A DNA stretch of 64,000 nucleotides from Actinacidiphila yanglinensis (GCF_900107965.1 NZ_FNVU01000001.1:620001-684000), one strand, 5' to 3'. Positions 1 to 11,186 are shown, numbered from the stretch's first letter. The notes: generated by a model not told the origin, from the letters alone. A program made the numbers and translations.

Positions 1-421
1 CGCGGTGCACCAGGCCCGCGCGGTGGGCGGCCCCCAGCGCGGCCAGCACCGGCTCCAGGATGTCCAGCGCCGCGCGTGCCTGCAGCGCGCCCCGCTCCCG
101 CAGCACGTCCCGCAGGGTGCAGCCGGCGACGTACTCCATCGCCAGGTAGACGTACGTGCCGTCGGTGCCCTGGTCGAAGACCCCCACCACGTTCGGGTGG
201 GCCAGCTTCGCGACCGCCTTCGCCTCGCGGATGAAGCGCTCCACGAACACCGCGTCCCCGGCCAGCCTCGGGTGCATGACCTTCAGCGCGAGCACCCGGT
301 CCAGCCGGGTGTCCACGGCGCGGTAGACCGTCGCCATCCCCCCGACGGCGATGCGCCCCTCGACCAGGTAGCGCCCGTCGAGCATCCGCCCGACGAGCGG
401 GTCCTGCACGCTGGTGTCCAC
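1..421 (-). CDS. Ser/Thr protein kinase, N-terminal part (cut by window edge)
   Basis: Membrane-type Hanks kinase of the PknB/PknL class, expected to phosphorylate cytoplasmic proteins on Ser/Thr. The first 140 residues show the glycine-rich loop (AVGGMATVYRA, about residues 25-35), the ATP-anchoring lysine in VLALKV (K47), the alphaC glutamate region (FIREAKAVAKL) and the hinge AMEYVAG. The window ends at LVHR, the start of the HRD catalytic loop, so the C-terminal lobe, transmembrane helix and any PASTA repeats lie outside. GTG at 421 is preferred over GTG at 427 because a TAGAAT box lies 8 nt upstream of it and no Shine-Dalgarno sequence is present, which suggests a leaderless transcript. 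An Rv2175c-like protein, the known PknL substrate family in mycobacteria, is encoded about 9.5 kb away. Confidence 0.9.
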   Translation of the reverse strand, partial: MDTSVQDPLVGRMLDGRYLVEGRIAVGGMATVYRAVDTRLDRVLALKVMHPRLAGDAVFVERFIREAKAVAKLAHPNVVGVFDQGTDGTYVYLAMEYVAGCTLRDVLRERGALQARAALDILEPVLAALGAAHRAGLVHR

Positions 422-429
422 GACCACCG

Positions 430-435
430 ATTCTA
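430..435 (-). promoter_or_regulatory. -10 box of the kinase gene, probably leaderless
   Basis: On the minus strand the sequence reads TAGAAT, a good match to the actinobacterial TAnnnT -10 element, 8 nt before GTG 421. I see no convincing -35 box. The position implies transcription starting at or next to the start codon. Confidence 0.5.
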
Positions 436-524
436 CGAGTCGCTTTGCGCCATCCGACGGAAGCCGCCGCTCCTGTGTCCCTCTCGTGCGAATTCGGGAC
501 GACTCCGTGACCGGGACGCGGGTG

Positions 525-1211
525 TCATCCCGGCCCCTGGGCGCCACCCGGGGTGACCAGGCCCGTCTCGTACGCGGCCACCACCGCCTGGGCGCGGTCC
601 CGCAGCCGCAGCTTGGACAGCACCCGGGTGACGTGCGTCTTCACCGTGGCCTCGGACACGTGCAGATGTCCGGCGAGTTCCGCGTTGCTCAGGCCCTTCG
701 CCAGCAGCCCCAGGACCTCCAGCTCGCGCGGCGTCAGGGCGGCCAGATCGCGGTGGACTGCCGCCGCCCCGGGCGCGGCCGCCGTCGCGAACCGCCCGAC
801 CAGCCGCCGGGTGATGGCCGGTGCGAGCAGGGCGTCGCCGGCCCGGACCAGCCGCACCGCCGCGACCAGGTACTCCGGGGTGACGTCCTTGAGCAGGAAG
901 CCGCTGGCCCCGGCGGCGAGCGCCGCGTACACGTAGTGGTCCAGGTCGAAGGTGGTGAGGATGACCACGCGCGGCTCGTGCCCGCCGTCGCCGGACAGGA
1001 TGCGGCGGGTGGCCTCCAGGCCGTCCGTGCCCGGCATCCGGATGTCCATCAGCACCAGGTCCGGCCGGGTGCGGCGGACCGCCTCCACCGCCTGCTCCCC
1101 GTCGGCGGCCTCGGCGGCGACGTCGATCCCGGCGGCGGTGAGGATCATCCGGAACCCGGTGCGCACCAGGCCCTGGTCGTCCGCGATCACCACCCGCAGC
1201 GGCGCGTTCAT
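525..1211 (-). CDS. NarL/FixJ-family response regulator (LuxR-type HTH)
   Basis: DNA-binding response regulator of 228 aa. The receiver domain (1-120) has the acidic pair D11/D12, the phospho-acceptor D56 in LVLMDIRMPG, the switch threonine in ILTTFD and the conserved lysine in FLLKD. The C-terminal LuxR helix-turn-helix (about 155-215) has the typical LTPRELEVLGLLAKG and VSEATVKTHV segments. The ATG overlaps the histidine kinase stop as ATGA and is preceded by GGAGG, so the pair is translationally coupled and forms one two-component system. Its neighbour across the intergenic gap is a divergent ABC exporter, so sensing of cell-envelope stress or an antibiotic is a reasonable guess. The signal cannot be read from sequence. 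Confidence 0.93.
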   Translation of the reverse strand: MNAPLRVVIADDQGLVRTGFRMILTAAGIDVAAEAADGEQAVEAVRRTRPDLVLMDIRMPGTDGLEATRRILSGDGGHEPRVVILTTFDLDHYVYAALAAGASGFLLKDVTPEYLVAAVRLVRAGDALLAPAITRRLVGRFATAAAPGAAAVHRDLAALTPRELEVLGLLAKGLSNAELAGHLHVSEATVKTHVTRVLSKLRLRDRAQAVVAAYETGLVTPGGAQGPG

Positions 1212-2629
1212 GCCTCCGCCACGGATCCGGTCACCGGGATGACCGCCCGGACCCGGTAGCCGCCGGTGAGCCGGCGCCCCGCGTCGAGCGTGCCGCCGTA
1301 GACCGCGAGACGTTCCCGAAGCCCCATCAGGCCGCGGCCGTTGCCGCCGCCGGCCGCCGCGGAGGGGCTGCCGCCGGTGTCGGCGACCTCGACGCGCACC
1401 TCGCCCGGCCGGTAGTCGACGTGGATGCTGACGTGCGCGCCCGCCGCGTGCTTGACGGTGTTGGTGAGGGCCTCCTGCGCCACCCGGTAGGCGGCCAGGT
1501 CGACGCCCGCGGGCAGCGGCACGGGGGAGCCGGTCACCGTCAGCTCGACCGGCACCCCGGTGCCGCGCACCCGGTCGGCGAGCGCGTCGACCTCGCCCAG
1601 ACCCGGCTGCGGGGTGAGCGCGGTGGCCTCCGGGAACCGCGGATCGGAGGTCATCGCCAGCAGTCCCATCACGTGGCGCAGTTCGCCCAGCGCGGCGCGC
1701 CCCGCCGACTCCACGGCGAGCAACGCCTGCCTGGCCTGCTCGGGTTCGCTGCCGAGCACCGTCCGGGCCGCCCCGGCCTGCACCGTCATCATGCTGACAT
1801 TGTGGGTGACCACGTCGTGCAACTCCCTGGCGATCCGAGCCCGTTCGAGATCCACCGCGAGCCGGGTCGCGGCCTCCTGCTCGGCCTCCATCGTCCGCAT
1901 CCGCTGCCGCCAGGTGTGCACGGTGTTGGCGGCCAGCGCGATCGGCACCAGCAGCACGATCGGCACGAAACCCGGGGCGACCGCGGGCACGAGGTCGTCG
2001 TGGAAGACGCCGAAGACCACCGCACCCGCCAGCAGCGCCGCCGCGGCCGGACGCCGGGTCGGGCGGCCGGGCCCGCGGTCAGGCCCGTAGAGCGCGGCAC
2101 TGTACGCGGCGATCAGGCACGAGACGAAGCTGAACAGGGTGGAGTTCACCGTGCCCTCGGGCAACCGCGGGTGACGGTCGGCCAGCTGGAAGGCGAGCGT
2201 GGCGGTCACCACCGCGCCGTACGCGGGCAGCGGCCACCGCCGCCGGAAGGCCAGCGGCAGCGCGCTCAGTGCGGCCAGGGCCAGCAGCCACCACGGCGCG
2301 GAGGTGACATACCGCAGCCCCGCCTCGGCGGCCTCCGGGAACCGCGGCACGTGCGGCGGCAGGGGCGGTGCCGGCGGCCGGGGCGGTCCTGCCGCCAACG
2401 CGCCGATCGCCGGGGACCGCAGGCCCACCTTCGTGACCCGCGTCGTGTCGCCGACCACCCGGTGCGAGGCGGCGTAGACCGTCGCCGCGGCCAGGAACAC
2501 CGCCAGGGTGGCGTCGGCGGTCCACGCCCAGCGGGTCAGCCGCCGGCTCCCGCCGGGCCCGGCCGCGGCCGGCCAAGGCCACCGCCGCGCGGCACGGCTG
2601 ATCCACACGGTGATCCGGTGTCCGCTCAC
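1208..2629 (-). CDS. NarL-family sensor histidine kinase (HisKA_3)
   Basis: Integral membrane sensor kinase, partner of the downstream response regulator. Several hydrophobic segments lie in the first 240 residues (around 40-55, 113-128, 136-150, 165-180, 197-210 and 220-235), with a proline-rich stretch (81-95) in an outside loop. The phospho-acceptor H271 sits in RIARELHDVVTHNVS (HisKA_3). The HATPase domain shows AQEALTNTVKHA (N box), VEVADTGG and GRGLMGLRERLA. The start is uncertain. GTG at 2629 is chosen because translation becomes family-like from there, although GAGG is only 2 nt away; ATG at 2665 is the alternative. The open frame extends further upstream into the ABC promoter region, which is unlikely to be coding. 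Confidence 0.85.
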   Translation of the reverse strand: MSGHRITVWISRAARRWPWPAAAGPGGSRRLTRWAWTADATLAVFLAAATVYAASHRVVGDTTRVTKVGLRSPAIGALAAGPPRPPAPPLPPHVPRFPEAAEAGLRYVTSAPWWLLALAALSALPLAFRRRWPLPAYGAVVTATLAFQLADRHPRLPEGTVNSTLFSFVSCLIAAYSAALYGPDRGPGRPTRRPAAAALLAGAVVFGVFHDDLVPAVAPGFVPIVLLVPIALAANTVHTWRQRMRTMEAEQEAATRLAVDLERARIARELHDVVTHNVSMMTVQAGAARTVLGSEPEQARQALLAVESAGRAALGELRHVMGLLAMTSDPRFPEATALTPQPGLGEVDALADRVRGTGVPVELTVTGSPVPLPAGVDLAAYRVAQEALTNTVKHAAGAHVSIHVDYRPGEVRVEVADTGGSPSAAAGGGNGRGLMGLRERLAVYGGTLDAGRRLTGGYRVRAVIPVTGSVAEA

Positions 2630-2853
2630 GGCCTCAGTGTGCCCAACCCGCCCGCCCCGGTACATCCTTCGCCAGTGGCGGACCGGCCGGGCCGGTGTAC
2701 GACTTCCGCGTACGCCCCAGGGATGAGGCGCCGGGAACTGCGACCACCGCGGTAGCGGGAATCGGAGCGGCGGGGGACGCGCCCGGGCGGCCCTGGTTCG
2801 TAGCGTCGGCGCACCAGTTCCCACCGCCGCCCGCCGGCCCCGGAAGGACCCCC

Positions 2854-3591
2854 GTGACCCCCTCGGCTCCCTCGATCACGACGCCGCTCATCGACATCCG
2901 CGAGGTACGCAAGGAGTACGACGACGGGCCGCCGGCGCTGGTGGACCTCTCGCTGACCGTGGCGGCCGGCGAGGCGCTCGCGGTGCTCGGGCCGTCGGGC
3001 AGCGGCAAGTCCACGCTGCTGAACCTGATCGCCGGGCTCGACCGCCCGACGGGCGGCACCGTCACCGTCGACGGGGTGCGCGTCGACCGGTTGGGCGAGA
3101 CCGCGTCCGCACGCTACCGGCGCGAGCGGATCGGCATGGTCTTCCAGTTCTTCAACCTGCTGGACGACCTGACGGTCACCGACAACGTGCTGCTGCCCGC
3201 CCAACTCGTCGGCGCCGGGCGCCTGCAGGCCCGCGCCCGGGCCGCCGAACTGCTGGAGCACCTGGGCATCGCCCGGCACGCGCAGGCGTACCCGGGGCGG
3301 CTGTCCGGCGGCGAGCGCCAGCGCGTCGCCGTCGCACGGGCGCTGATGAACCGTCCGGCGCTGCTGCTGGCCGACGAGCCGACCGGCGCGCTGGACACCG
3401 CCTCCGGTGCGGAGGTCCGCGAGCTGATCAACGAGCTGAACGACGAGGGCCAGACGATCCTGCTGGTCACCCACGACCTCGCGCTGGCCGGGGCGTGCGC
3501 GACCCGCACCGTCGAACTCGTCGACGGCCGCATCGCCCGCGACACCCCCGGCACCCGCCGCACTCGCGGCGGTTCGGCGGTGGCGCGGTGA
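2854..3591 (+). CDS. ABC transporter ATP-binding protein (MacB/LolD type)
   Basis: ATPase of 245 aa that energises the adjacent FtsX-like permease. It has Walker A GPSGSGKST, a Q-loop at FQFFNLL, the signature LSGGERQRVA, Walker B LLLADEPTGALD and the H-loop VTHD. The DEPTGALD form and the pairing with a large permease place it in the LolD/MacB/FtsE exporter group. GTG 2854 is chosen over the longer open frame from 2695 because GGAAGGA lies just upstream and family similarity begins at LIDIREV. The stop overlaps the permease start as GTGA. It is divergent from the two-component genes, a common layout for detoxification or lantibiotic-resistance modules. The substrate is unknown. Confidence 0.9.
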   Translation: MTPSAPSITTPLIDIREVRKEYDDGPPALVDLSLTVAAGEALAVLGPSGSGKSTLLNLIAGLDRPTGGTVTVDGVRVDRLGETASARYRRERIGMVFQFFNLLDDLTVTDNVLLPAQLVGAGRLQARARAAELLEHLGIARHAQAYPGRLSGGERQRVAVARALMNRPALLLADEPTGALDTASGAEVRELINELNDEGQTILLVTHDLALAGACATRTVELVDGRIARDTPGTRRTRGGSAVAR

Positions 3592-6047
3592 GCGCGCTGG
3601 GCAGGGTCGTCCGCGCCGGGGTGGCGCGGCGGCGGGTGCAGACCCTGGTGATGGTGCTCACCACGATGCTCTCGGTGACCGCGTCGATCGCGGCGGGCGG
3701 CCTCATCGTGGCCTCCACGGACCCCTTCGACCACGCCTTCGCGCGGCAGCACGGCGCACACCTGGCAGCGAGGTTCGACGGGCGCGAGGCGTCGCCGGGG
3801 CAGATCGCCGCCACCGCGCACGCCGCCAGTGTCACCGCCGCGGCCGGCCCGTTCGCGGTGGCCTCGGCGAGCCCGCGCTTCGAGGCGCCCGCGGGCCTGC
3901 CGGCCGGCACCGGCCCGGCGCTCGACATCGCCGGCCGGGCCGACGCGGGCGGCCCGGCCGACCGGCTGGAACTGGTCACGGGGCACTGGCTGACCGGCCC
4001 GGGCCAGATCGTGCTGGCGGCGGGAGACGGCGACGAGGCGGGTCCGGACGCCCTGATCGGCACCAGGCTCTCCTTTCCCGGGCTTCCCGGGACGCCGCGC
4101 CTGACCGTCGTCGGGGAGGCACGGTCGGTCGGCCGGACCGCCGACGCGTGGGTCGTCCCGGCGCAGATCGCCGCGCTCACCCCGGCCGGCGGCACTCCCT
4201 CCTACGAGATGCTCTACCGCTTCGCGCACGCCGGCAGCAGCGCGCAGATCTCCCGCGACCGGGCCGCCGTCGCCGCCGCCGTGCCCGCCGGGTCGATGAG
4301 CGGCGCGCAGTCCTACCTGACCGTCAGGGCGGAAGTGAACCGGCAGACGGCCACCTTCGTGCCCTTCATCCTCGCCTTCGGGGTGCTCGGGCTGGTGCTG
4401 TCGGTGCTGATCATCGGCATCGTGGTGAGCGGGGCGGTCACAGCGGGCACCCGGCGCATCGGCGTCCTCAAGGCCCTCGGGCTGACCCCGGCGCAGGTCG
4501 GCCGTGCCTACGTGGCCCAGGCGGTGGTCCCCGCCGCGGCCGGCGCGTTGCTCGGCGTCGCCCTCGGCAACCTCGTGTCGGTCCCGCTCCTGCACCAGGC
4601 GGACACGGCGTACGGCGCGGTGTCGCCCGTGGTCGCCTGGTGGATCGACCTTCTGGTGCCGGCCGGGATGCTGGTGCTGGTGGTGGCCAGCGCGCTGGCG
4701 CCCGCGCTCCGGGCCGCCGGGCTGCGGACGGTCCAGGCGCTCGCCGTCGGGCGCACCCCGCGGGCCGGACGCGGGAGGACGGCCGCGCGCGTGGCCGGCC
4801 GGCTGCCGGTGCCGCGGGCGGTCGGCCTCGGCCTGGCCGGCCCGTTCGCGCGCCCGGCCCGCTCGGCGACGACCTGGGCCGCGGTGGCGCTCGGCGCCGC
4901 CGGGGTGACGTTCGCGTTCGGCCTCGCGACGTCGCTGAACCGGGTCCAGGACGGCCTGAACCAGAACACCCCCGGCCAGGTCCAGGTGACCACCCTGCGC
5001 CGGCCCGACGGCGGCGCCCCGCCGAACCCGCCCGCCACGGCGGGCTCCTCGGCAACGGGCTCGGCCGCGCCCGGCTCCGGGACCGCGACGGCCGGGACCG
5101 CCACGGGCAACGGACACCCCGGTCAGGCGGACCCCGCCGCGGTCGGCCGGGCGATCGCCGCGCAGCCCGGCACCCGGGCGTACTTCGGCACCTCCTTCGA
5201 CCAGGCGCACTTCGCCGGTGTCGCCGGAGCCGTCCAACTGGTCGCCTACCAGGGCGACTCGTCGTGGGGCACCTACCAGATGGTCGGCGGGCACTGGTTC
5301 ACCGGACCCGGCCAGGCCGTCGTCGGCCACGGCTTCCTGACGGCGGCCGGGGCACGCGTCGGCGACACCGTGACCCTGGTCGGCGACGGGCGCAGCACGC
5401 GGGTACGCATCGTGGGCGAGGCGCTGATCACCGGCGACGACGGGAAGCGGGTGCTCACCGACGCCCGTACCCTCACCGCCGCCGGACTCCGGGCGTCCCC
5501 CGACACGTTCAGCGTCGAACTCGCCGACGGCACCGACCGGGCGACCTATCTCAAGACGCTGGACGCCGCGCTGGAACCGCTCGGGGCGCAGGCCGGCGCC
5601 ACGGTCGGCGGGCTCAGCTCGACCGTGGTCGCCATCGACGCGATGGCGGGGTCGCTCACGCTGCTGCTGATCGTGGTCACCGGACTCGGCGTCCTCACCA
5701 CGGTGGTGCTCGACACCCGGGAACGCGTCCACGACCTCGGCGTCCTCAAGGCGCTCGGCATGGCGCCGCGGCAGACCGCCGTCATGGTGGTCACCTCGGC
5801 GGGCTGGATCGGGGCGGTCGCCGGGCTGGTCGGGGTCCCGGCCGGCATGGCGCTGCACGCGCGCGTGCTGCCGGTCATGGCCGGTGCGGCCGGCACCCGC
5901 ATCCCCCGGGCCGACCTCGCCGTCTACCACGCGCCGCAGATCGCCTGCCTGGCACTGGCGGGGCTGCTCGTCGCCACCGCCGGTGCGCTCCTGCCCGCGA
6001 CGTGGGCCGCCAGGACGCGTACCGCGACCGCCCTCCGCACCGAGTAG
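3588..6047 (+). CDS. FtsX-like ABC transporter permease, two MacB-like halves
   Basis: Polytopic membrane protein of 819 aa. It has an N-terminal transmembrane helix (LVMVLTTMLSVTASIAAG), a large extracytoplasmic domain, then the first FtsX core (helices near residues 255-400 with GVLKALGLTPAQVG). After a short linker the architecture repeats: a helix, a Gly/Ala/Ser/Pro-rich outside linker, a second periplasmic-type domain and a second FtsX core (GVLKALGMAPRQTAVMV) near the C-terminus. The internal duplication and the GTGA overlap with the ATPase gene support a MacB-type mechanotransmission exporter rather than an importer. It converges on thiG with a 28-bp gap made of a GC-rich inverted repeat. 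Substrate not predictable. Confidence 0.88.
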   Translation: MSALGRVVRAGVARRRVQTLVMVLTTMLSVTASIAAGGLIVASTDPFDHAFARQHGAHLAARFDGREASPGQIAATAHAASVTAAAGPFAVASASPRFEAPAGLPAGTGPALDIAGRADAGGPADRLELVTGHWLTGPGQIVLAAGDGDEAGPDALIGTRLSFPGLPGTPRLTVVGEARSVGRTADAWVVPAQIAALTPAGGTPSYEMLYRFAHAGSSAQISRDRAAVAAAVPAGSMSGAQSYLTVRAEVNRQTATFVPFILAFGVLGLVLSVLIIGIVVSGAVTAGTRRIGVLKALGLTPAQVGRAYVAQAVVPAAAGALLGVALGNLVSVPLLHQADTAYGAVSPVVAWWIDLLVPAGMLVLVVASALAPALRAAGLRTVQALAVGRTPRAGRGRTAARVAGRLPVPRAVGLGLAGPFARPARSATTWAAVALGAAGVTFAFGLATSLNRVQDGLNQNTPGQVQVTTLRRPDGGAPPNPPATAGSSATGSAAPGSGTATAGTATGNGHPGQADPAAVGRAIAAQPGTRAYFGTSFDQAHFAGVAGAVQLVAYQGDSSWGTYQMVGGHWFTGPGQAVVGHGFLTAAGARVGDTVTLVGDGRSTRVRIVGEALITGDDGKRVLTDARTLTAAGLRASPDTFSVELADGTDRATYLKTLDAALEPLGAQAGATVGGLSSTVVAIDAMAGSLTLLLIVVTGLGVLTTVVLDTRERVHDLGVLKALGMAPRQTAVMVVTSAGWIGAVAGLVGVPAGMALHARVLPVMAGAAGTRIPRADLAVYHAPQIACLALAGLLVATAGALLPATWAARTRTATALRTE

Positions 6048-6075
6048 CGGCCCGGGCCCGGGGGCGCCGCCGCGC

Positions 6076-8326
<2,251 letters not shown>

Positions 8327-8337
8327 GAGTCTCGGCT

Positions 8338-8427
8338 GCTCCCTTCGCCGGCATGACCCGGATCAGGTTCGTACGGTCGGCGGCCGACCAGCCACCCTCT
8401 CAGCCCGGTCCGCCCGGGCTCCCGCGA
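8338..8427 (-). promoter_or_regulatory. TPP riboswitch (THI element)
   Basis: On the minus strand the leader contains the hallmark conserved blocks CTGAGAGGGTGGC and, about 30 nt on, CTGATCCGGGTCATGCCGGC followed by GAAGGGAGC. The variable P3 arm (GGTCGGCCGCCGACC) sits between them. The element ends in GGGAG, the presumed Shine-Dalgarno sequence of thiO, which suggests control at translation initiation, usual in actinobacteria. No U-tract terminator follows. Confidence 0.95.
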
Positions 8428-8441
8428 ATTCGCTGCCGTTC

Positions 8442-8447
8442 ACCATA
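8442..8447 (-). promoter_or_regulatory. Probable -10 box of the thi operon
   Basis: TATGGT on the minus strand fits TAnnnT and would start transcription about 8 nt before the first riboswitch helix. No clear -35 box is seen. Confidence 0.4.
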
Positions 8448-8524
8448 GCGGGTGGGTTCCCCGGGCGGTCCCGCCCGCCCGGCCCGCGGTCCGCCCGCCG
8501 TCGTGCCCGTAGCCCGTGCCGCGG

Positions 8525-8554
8525 TCGGCACCCGCCGACGGCGGAGGCTAACGT
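8525..8554 (+). promoter_or_regulatory. Promoter of the flavoprotein reductase gene, leaderless
   Basis: TCGGCA (8525-8530) and TAACGT (8549-8554) are spaced by 18 nt, and the -10 box ends exactly 6 nt before GTG 8561. This arrangement predicts a transcript whose first base is the start codon. Confidence 0.5.
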
Positions 8555-8560
8555 GGGCGG

Positions 8561-9772
8561 GTGAGCGAGCGTCACGCAGTGATCGTAGGGGCCGGGATGG
8601 CCGGGGTGCAGACGGCCGTGGAGCTGCGCCAGCAGGGCTGGCGCGGCCGGATCACCCTGTTGGGAGACGAGCCGCATCCGCCCTACGACCGGCCTCCCCT
8701 GTCGAAGGCCGTGCTGCTCGGCGCCGAGGGCGGCACCCTGGCCGACGTCCGGTTCGACGTCGACTTCGGCGCGCTCGGGGTGGACCTGCGGCTGGGCGTC
8801 CACGCGCAGGCGCTCCGCGCCGAGCGGCACGAACTGATCACCGACGCGGGCGCGGTGCCGTACGACGCGCTGGTGCTGGCGACGGGCGCCTACGCGGTGG
8901 CGCTGCCCGGCACGGCGGGCCTGTCCGCGGTGCATCCGCTGCGCACGCTGGACGACGCCGCGGCCCTGCGCCCGGTGCTGGACCGGCGCGACCACGTGGT
9001 GGTGGTCGGCGCCGGCTGGATCGGTGCGGAGTTCGCGACGGCGGCCCGGCAGGCGGGCTGCGAGGTGACGGTCGTCGAGGCGGCCGAGCGCCCGCTCGCG
9101 GACGTGCTCCCCGCCTCGGTGACCGCGCACATGACCGGCTGGTACGAGGAGGCCGGCGTCACCCTGCGGACCGGTATCCCGGTGGCCGTGGTCGAGGCCG
9201 GCGGGGTGGTGCTCGCCGACGGCAGCAAGCTGGCGGCCGGCGCGGTGGTGGTCGGGATCGGCGCGCGGCCGGCCACGGGCTGGCTCGCCGGCTCCGGGGT
9301 GACCCTGGACCCCGAGGGAGCGGTCCGGGCCGACGACCGGCTGCGGACGACGGCGCCGGACGTCTACGCGGTCGGCGACTGCGCGTCCTTCCCCTCCGCC
9401 CGCTACAACCGGCGCCTGCTCATCCACCACTGGGACAACGCGGTCCAGGGCCCGCGGACCGCCGCCGCGAACCTCCTGGGCGGGGACACGGCCTACGACC
9501 CGGTGCCGTACTTCTGGTCCGAGCAGTTCGGGCGTTTCGTGCAGTACGCCGGGTTCCACCGGGACGACGACGAGATGGTGACCCGCGGCGACCCGGCCGG
9601 CGACTCGTGGTCGGTGCTGTGGCTGCGCCGCGGGGTGCTGGTCGCGCTCCTCGCGGTGGGGCGGCCGCGCGACATGGCCCAGGCCCGCAAGCTCATCGGC
9701 CGCGGCGCCGAGGCGGACCCCGCGCTCGCCGCCGACCCCGCGGTGCCGCTGAAGGCCGCCGCCCGGGAGTGA
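8561..9772 (+). CDS. NAD(P)H-dependent ferredoxin/rubredoxin reductase-like flavoprotein
   Basis: Class I pyridine nucleotide-disulfide-type oxidoreductase, 403 aa. The FAD-binding GAGMAGVQTA is at the N-terminus, PYDRPPLSK follows, the NAD(P)H-binding VVVGAGWIGAEFA lies around residues 147-160, and the FAD-sealing motif TAPDVYAVGDCAS is around 265. The C-terminal reductase domain holds HHWDNAVQGPRTAAANL. Such enzymes pass electrons from NAD(P)H to ferredoxins that serve P450s or dioxygenases; no such partner is encoded here. It is divergent from the thi operon, from which it is separated by the riboswitch and promoter region. The GTG start is fixed by the leaderless promoter and by immediate onset of the FAD fold. 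Confidence 0.88.
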   Translation: MSERHAVIVGAGMAGVQTAVELRQQGWRGRITLLGDEPHPPYDRPPLSKAVLLGAEGGTLADVRFDVDFGALGVDLRLGVHAQALRAERHELITDAGAVPYDALVLATGAYAVALPGTAGLSAVHPLRTLDDAAALRPVLDRRDHVVVVGAGWIGAEFATAARQAGCEVTVVEAAERPLADVLPASVTAHMTGWYEEAGVTLRTGIPVAVVEAGGVVLADGSKLAAGAVVVGIGARPATGWLAGSGVTLDPEGAVRADDRLRTTAPDVYAVGDCASFPSARYNRRLLIHHWDNAVQGPRTAAANLLGGDTAYDPVPYFWSEQFGRFVQYAGFHRDDDEMVTRGDPAGDSWSVLWLRRGVLVALLAVGRPRDMAQARKLIGRGAEADPALAADPAVPLKAAARE

Positions 9773-9812
9773 GCCGGTCATCCGTCGGGCCCGGTCGTCC
9801 GTCGCAGCCGGG

Positions 9813-9841
9813 CGCCCGAGGCTCCCTGAGGCACTCGGGCG
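9813..9841. terminator. Hairpin after the reductase gene
   Basis: CGCCCGAG and CTCGGGCG form an 8-bp stem with a 13-nt loop, 41 nt after the reductase stop and upstream of the next gene. There is no T-run, as is common for streptomycete terminators. Confidence 0.45.
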
Positions 9842-9911
9842 GCGACGATCCCACCCCCATGACGGCGCAACCATTGCCGCGGTTGTCGGCAACAGGTGGC
9901 AGGCTTGTCCT

Positions 9912-10286
9912 GTGACTGCTTTCTCGTCGGTTGACGCACATATTGACGCTCTCGTCCCCTCCTGGCTGACCCTGCCCGAGGTCGCGGAGCTTCTCGGCCT
10001 CGAAGTGACCCGGATCCGGCCCCTGATCAAGGAATGGCAGCTCATCGCGGTCCGCCGCGGGGAGAACAAGGTCCTGATGGTCCCCAGCGACTTCATCGGG
10101 GACGGCAAGATCGTCAAGGGCCTGCCGGGCACGTTGACGCTGCTGAAGGACGACGGGTTCACGGACGCCGAGGCCCTGGAGTGGCTCTTCACGCCCGACC
10201 CGACCCTGCCGGGCACCCCCGCCAACGCGCTGCGCGAGAATCGCGGGACCGAGGTGAAGCGCCGCGCGCAGGCGCTCGCCGTGTAG
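9912..10286 (+). CDS. Rv2175c-family DNA-binding protein
   Basis: Small protein (124 aa) with an N-terminal winged helix-turn-helix-like segment ([20 protein letters not shown]) and a C-terminal conserved domain ([19 protein letters not shown], then DAEALEWLF). The mycobacterial homologue Rv2175c binds DNA and is phosphorylated by the kinase PknL, encoded next door. Here a PknB/PknL-type kinase starts at the left edge of the window. The N-terminus (TAFSSVDAH) offers Ser/Thr residues. GTG 9912 has no Shine-Dalgarno sequence; CAGGCT lies 6 nt upstream, so it may be leaderless. A perfect GC-rich hairpin follows the gene. Confidence 0.85.
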   Translation: MTAFSSVDAHIDALVPSWLTLPEVAELLGLEVTRIRPLIKEWQLIAVRRGENKVLMVPSDFIGDGKIVKGLPGTLTLLKDDGFTDAEALEWLFTPDPTLPGTPANALRENRGTEVKRRAQALAV

Positions 10287-10312
10287 CCCGCGCCCGCCGG
10301 GGGCCGCCGCCG

Positions 10313-10338
10313 GCGCGCGTACCCCTGGGTACGCGCGC
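10313..10338. terminator. Perfect hairpin between the Rv2175c-like gene and thiE
   Basis: Two 12-nt arms (GCGCGCGTACCC and its complement) flank a CT centre, in a 94-bp gap between two plus-strand genes. It probably ends the upstream transcript. No T-tract. Confidence 0.5.
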
Positions 10339-10380
10339 GGGCGGCGCCCGCCCGGGGCGCACCGACCCCGGGAGCCCGCG

Positions 10381-11061
10381 ATGCCCACGCCAGCCGCGCC
10401 CGCCCAGCCCGCCGCAGGACGCGCCGCCCGTCTCGCCGACGCGCGGCTCTACCTGTGCACCGACGCCCGCACCGCCCGCGGTGACCTCGCCGCCTTCGCG
10501 GACGCGGCACTGCGCGGCGGCGTGGACGTCATCCAGCTGCGCGACAAGGGCATCGAGGCCCGCCAGGAGCTGGCCGCGCTGGAGGTGCTCGCCGAGGCGT
10601 GCCGCCGGCACGGCCGGTTGCTTGCGGTCAACGACCGCGCCGACATCGCGCACGCGGCGGGCGCGGACGTGCTGCACCTGGGGCAGGACGACCTGCCGGT
10701 GCCGGCCGCGCGCGCCCTGCTCGGCGACGGCGTGCTGGCCGGCCGCTCCTGCCACGCCGAGGCCGAGGTGGACGCCGCCGCCGTCGCGCCCGGCACGGAC
10801 TACTTCTGCACCGGCCCGGTGTGGCCGACCCCCACCAAGCCCGGCCGCCCCGCCCCCGGCCTCGACCTGGTCCGGTACGCGGCCGCTTTGTCGACGAAGC
10901 GCCCCTGGTTCGCGATCGGCGGGATCGACCGGACCAACGTCCACGAGGTGCGGGCCGCCGGAGCCCGCCGCATCGTGGTGGTCCGCGCCATCACCGAGGC
11001 CGCCGACCCCTACGAGGCCGCCGCCGCCCTGGCCCGGGCGATCCGGGACCCCACGCTCTGA
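10381..11061 (+). CDS. thiE: Thiamine-phosphate synthase ThiE
   Basis: Joins the hydroxymethylpyrimidine diphosphate and thiazole phosphate moieties to make thiamine phosphate. The TIM barrel of 226 aa shows [35 protein letters not shown], the [13 protein letters not shown] substrate loop, FAIGGID and [12 protein letters not shown] 10381 follows GGGAG by 6 nt. It is separated from the thiO-thiS-thiG operon and no TPP riboswitch precedes it, so control of this step differs from that of the thiazole branch. Confidence 0.95.
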   Translation: MPTPAAPAQPAAGRAARLADARLYLCTDARTARGDLAAFADAALRGGVDVIQLRDKGIEARQELAALEVLAEACRRHGRLLAVNDRADIAHAAGADVLHLGQDDLPVPAARALLGDGVLAGRSCHAEAEVDAAAVAPGTDYFCTGPVWPTPTKPGRPAPGLDLVRYAAALSTKRPWFAIGGIDRTNVHEVRAAGARRIVVVRAITEAADPYEAAAALARAIRDPTL

Positions 11062-11174
11062 GGCTCTGCCGGGAGCGCCGGGGGGAGCCCGCGGATTGGC
11101 CGCGGCCGCCCGCGAGAGCATCCTGGGAAGGGAGGAAGGGGGCTGACGCGGCACGGGCGAAGGCCGTCGCACGT

Positions 11175-11180
11175 TAGCCT
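11175..11180 (+). promoter_or_regulatory. -10 box of metF, leaderless
   Basis: TAGCCT ends 6 nt before ATG 11187 and no Shine-Dalgarno sequence is present, so the metF mRNA probably begins at its start codon. Confidence 0.5.
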
Positions 11181-11186
11181 GCATCC

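Noticed and set aside
3114..5930. 938-aa open frame on the minus strand
   Set aside because: Runs antisense to the ABC permease; Arg/Gly/Pro-rich without any family motif. Typical shadow frame of GC-rich DNA.
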